NCBI RefSeq assembly: GCF_000813965.1
Contig: NZ_JWLI01000006.1
Coordinates: 186,001 to 250,000, forward strand
Source of the DNA: Leisingera sp. ANG-M7
GTDB lineage: Bacteria; Pseudomonadota; Alphaproteobacteria; Rhodobacterales; Rhodobacteraceae
Length of the DNA: 64,000 nucleotides
Reading direction: 5' to 3'
Shown: piece by piece, positions 63,880 to 64,000 of the stretch
Position numbering within the stretch: position 1 is the stretch's first letter
Layout: each line of letters begins with the position of its first letter
Made by a program: the position numbers and the translations under genes
The notes under the pieces: model-generated
Databases searched by the model: none
What the model was told of the DNA's origin: nothing
Seen by the model: the letters and a program-made list of their open reading frames with translations, nothing else

Positions 63880-64000
63880 ATGTTTGATCTGACTGGCAAG
63901 ACCGCCCTCATCACCGGCGCCTCCGGCGGTATCGGCGGCGACATCGCCCGCGCCCTGCACGCTGCGGGCGCCACCGTCGCGCTTTCCGGCACCCGCGAAG
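63880..64000 (+). CDS. fabG: 3-oxoacyl-ACP reductase FabG (partial, 5' end only)
   Basis: The frame from the ATG at 63880 (AAAGGACAAG upstream) runs off the window and gives MFDLTGKTALITGASGGIGGDIARALHAAGA and so on. The TGxxxGIG cofactor-binding motif is TGASGGIG. Position right after fabD supports FabG, which reduces 3-ketoacyl-ACP with NADPH. Only 40 residues are visible, so the rest of the domain cannot be checked. Confidence 0.9.
   Translation, partial: MFDLTGKTALITGASGGIGGDIARALHAAGATVALSGTRE

Overview
The window reads as about 64 kb of core chromosome from a marine alphaproteobacterium of the Roseobacter group (Rhodobacteraceae), closest in style to Leisingera, Phaeobacter or Ruegeria. 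Evidence: high GC (roughly 60-65 percent by eye), alphaproteobacterial gene orders (yajC-secD-secF-TauE/SafE-Mth938-ccmABCDG; glnB-glnA; rpsF-rpsR-rplI), Rhodobacterales porins and DUF6455/Hint-domain proteins, and a complete DMSP lyase DddP, a marker of DMSP-degrading roseobacters. I see no insertion sequence, prophage, plasmid-type gene or CRISPR array. Genus-level placement is inference.

Layout. 1-1900: tail of an unknown gene, then three tandem, diverged copies of a small exported protein. 2-9 kb: sodB and a metallophosphoesterase, a RarD-like permease convergent with a LOG-family phosphoribohydrolase, an envelope LysM protein, an Atm1-type ABC exporter and a small exported protein. 9.2-14.2 kb: a leftward RND efflux operon (adaptor plus permease) behind a probable operator. 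14.5-18.1 kb: YfgM-like protein, BamB and Der, the same order as yfgM-bamB-der in enterics. 18.4-22 kb: fatty acid desaturase, a small helix-hairpin-helix protein with a lysine-rich tail, serS and a SET-domain protein. 22.1-29 kb: protein export (YajC-SecD-SecF) running into cytochrome c maturation (CcmA, B, C, D, G), with a TauE/SafE transporter and an Mth938-domain protein between. 29-30.1 kb: leftward trio of two ABM-fold proteins around a DOPA-dioxygenase-like protein. 30.3-39.4 kb: acnA, DUF1223 protein, LpxL-like acyltransferase, a stand-alone FliG-like protein, a TPR protein, an APH-like kinase and purB. 39.4-44.6 kb: small exported and cysteine-rich proteins, a hydrolase-OsmC fusion, a Nudix protein, dddP and an unknown tail-anchored protein. 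45-51 kb: lytic transglycosylase, YegD-like Hsp70, glnA-glnB, the NAD(P)HX repair enzyme and a Hint-like protein. 51.6-56 kb: tRNA-Leu(UAG), two paralogous porins and trigger factor. 56-64 kb: Nif3-like protein, SLT lipoprotein, the rpsF-rpsR-rplI operon, a YceI protein, a histidine-rich exported peptide, a cytochrome b561-YceI fusion, fabD and the start of fabG.

Functional themes are envelope biogenesis (SecDF, BamB, YfgM, trigger factor, porins, Ccm, acyltransferase, murein hydrolases), nitrogen control (GlnB/GlnA), redox and metabolite repair (SodB, OsmC fusion, NAD(P)HX repair), and DMSP cleavage. The least explained items are the triplicated exported family, a pair of mutually exclusive hairpins followed by a terminator at 30.2 kb, a palindromic repeat apparently translated in frame inside the NAD(P)HX repair gene next to a low-GC patch, a 16-bp perfect hairpin at 40.25 kb that shares its arm with the der terminator region, inverted repeats upstream of dddP, and the orphan FliG-like protein. 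I did not find a clearly undescribed multi-gene system; these are the best candidates for a second look.
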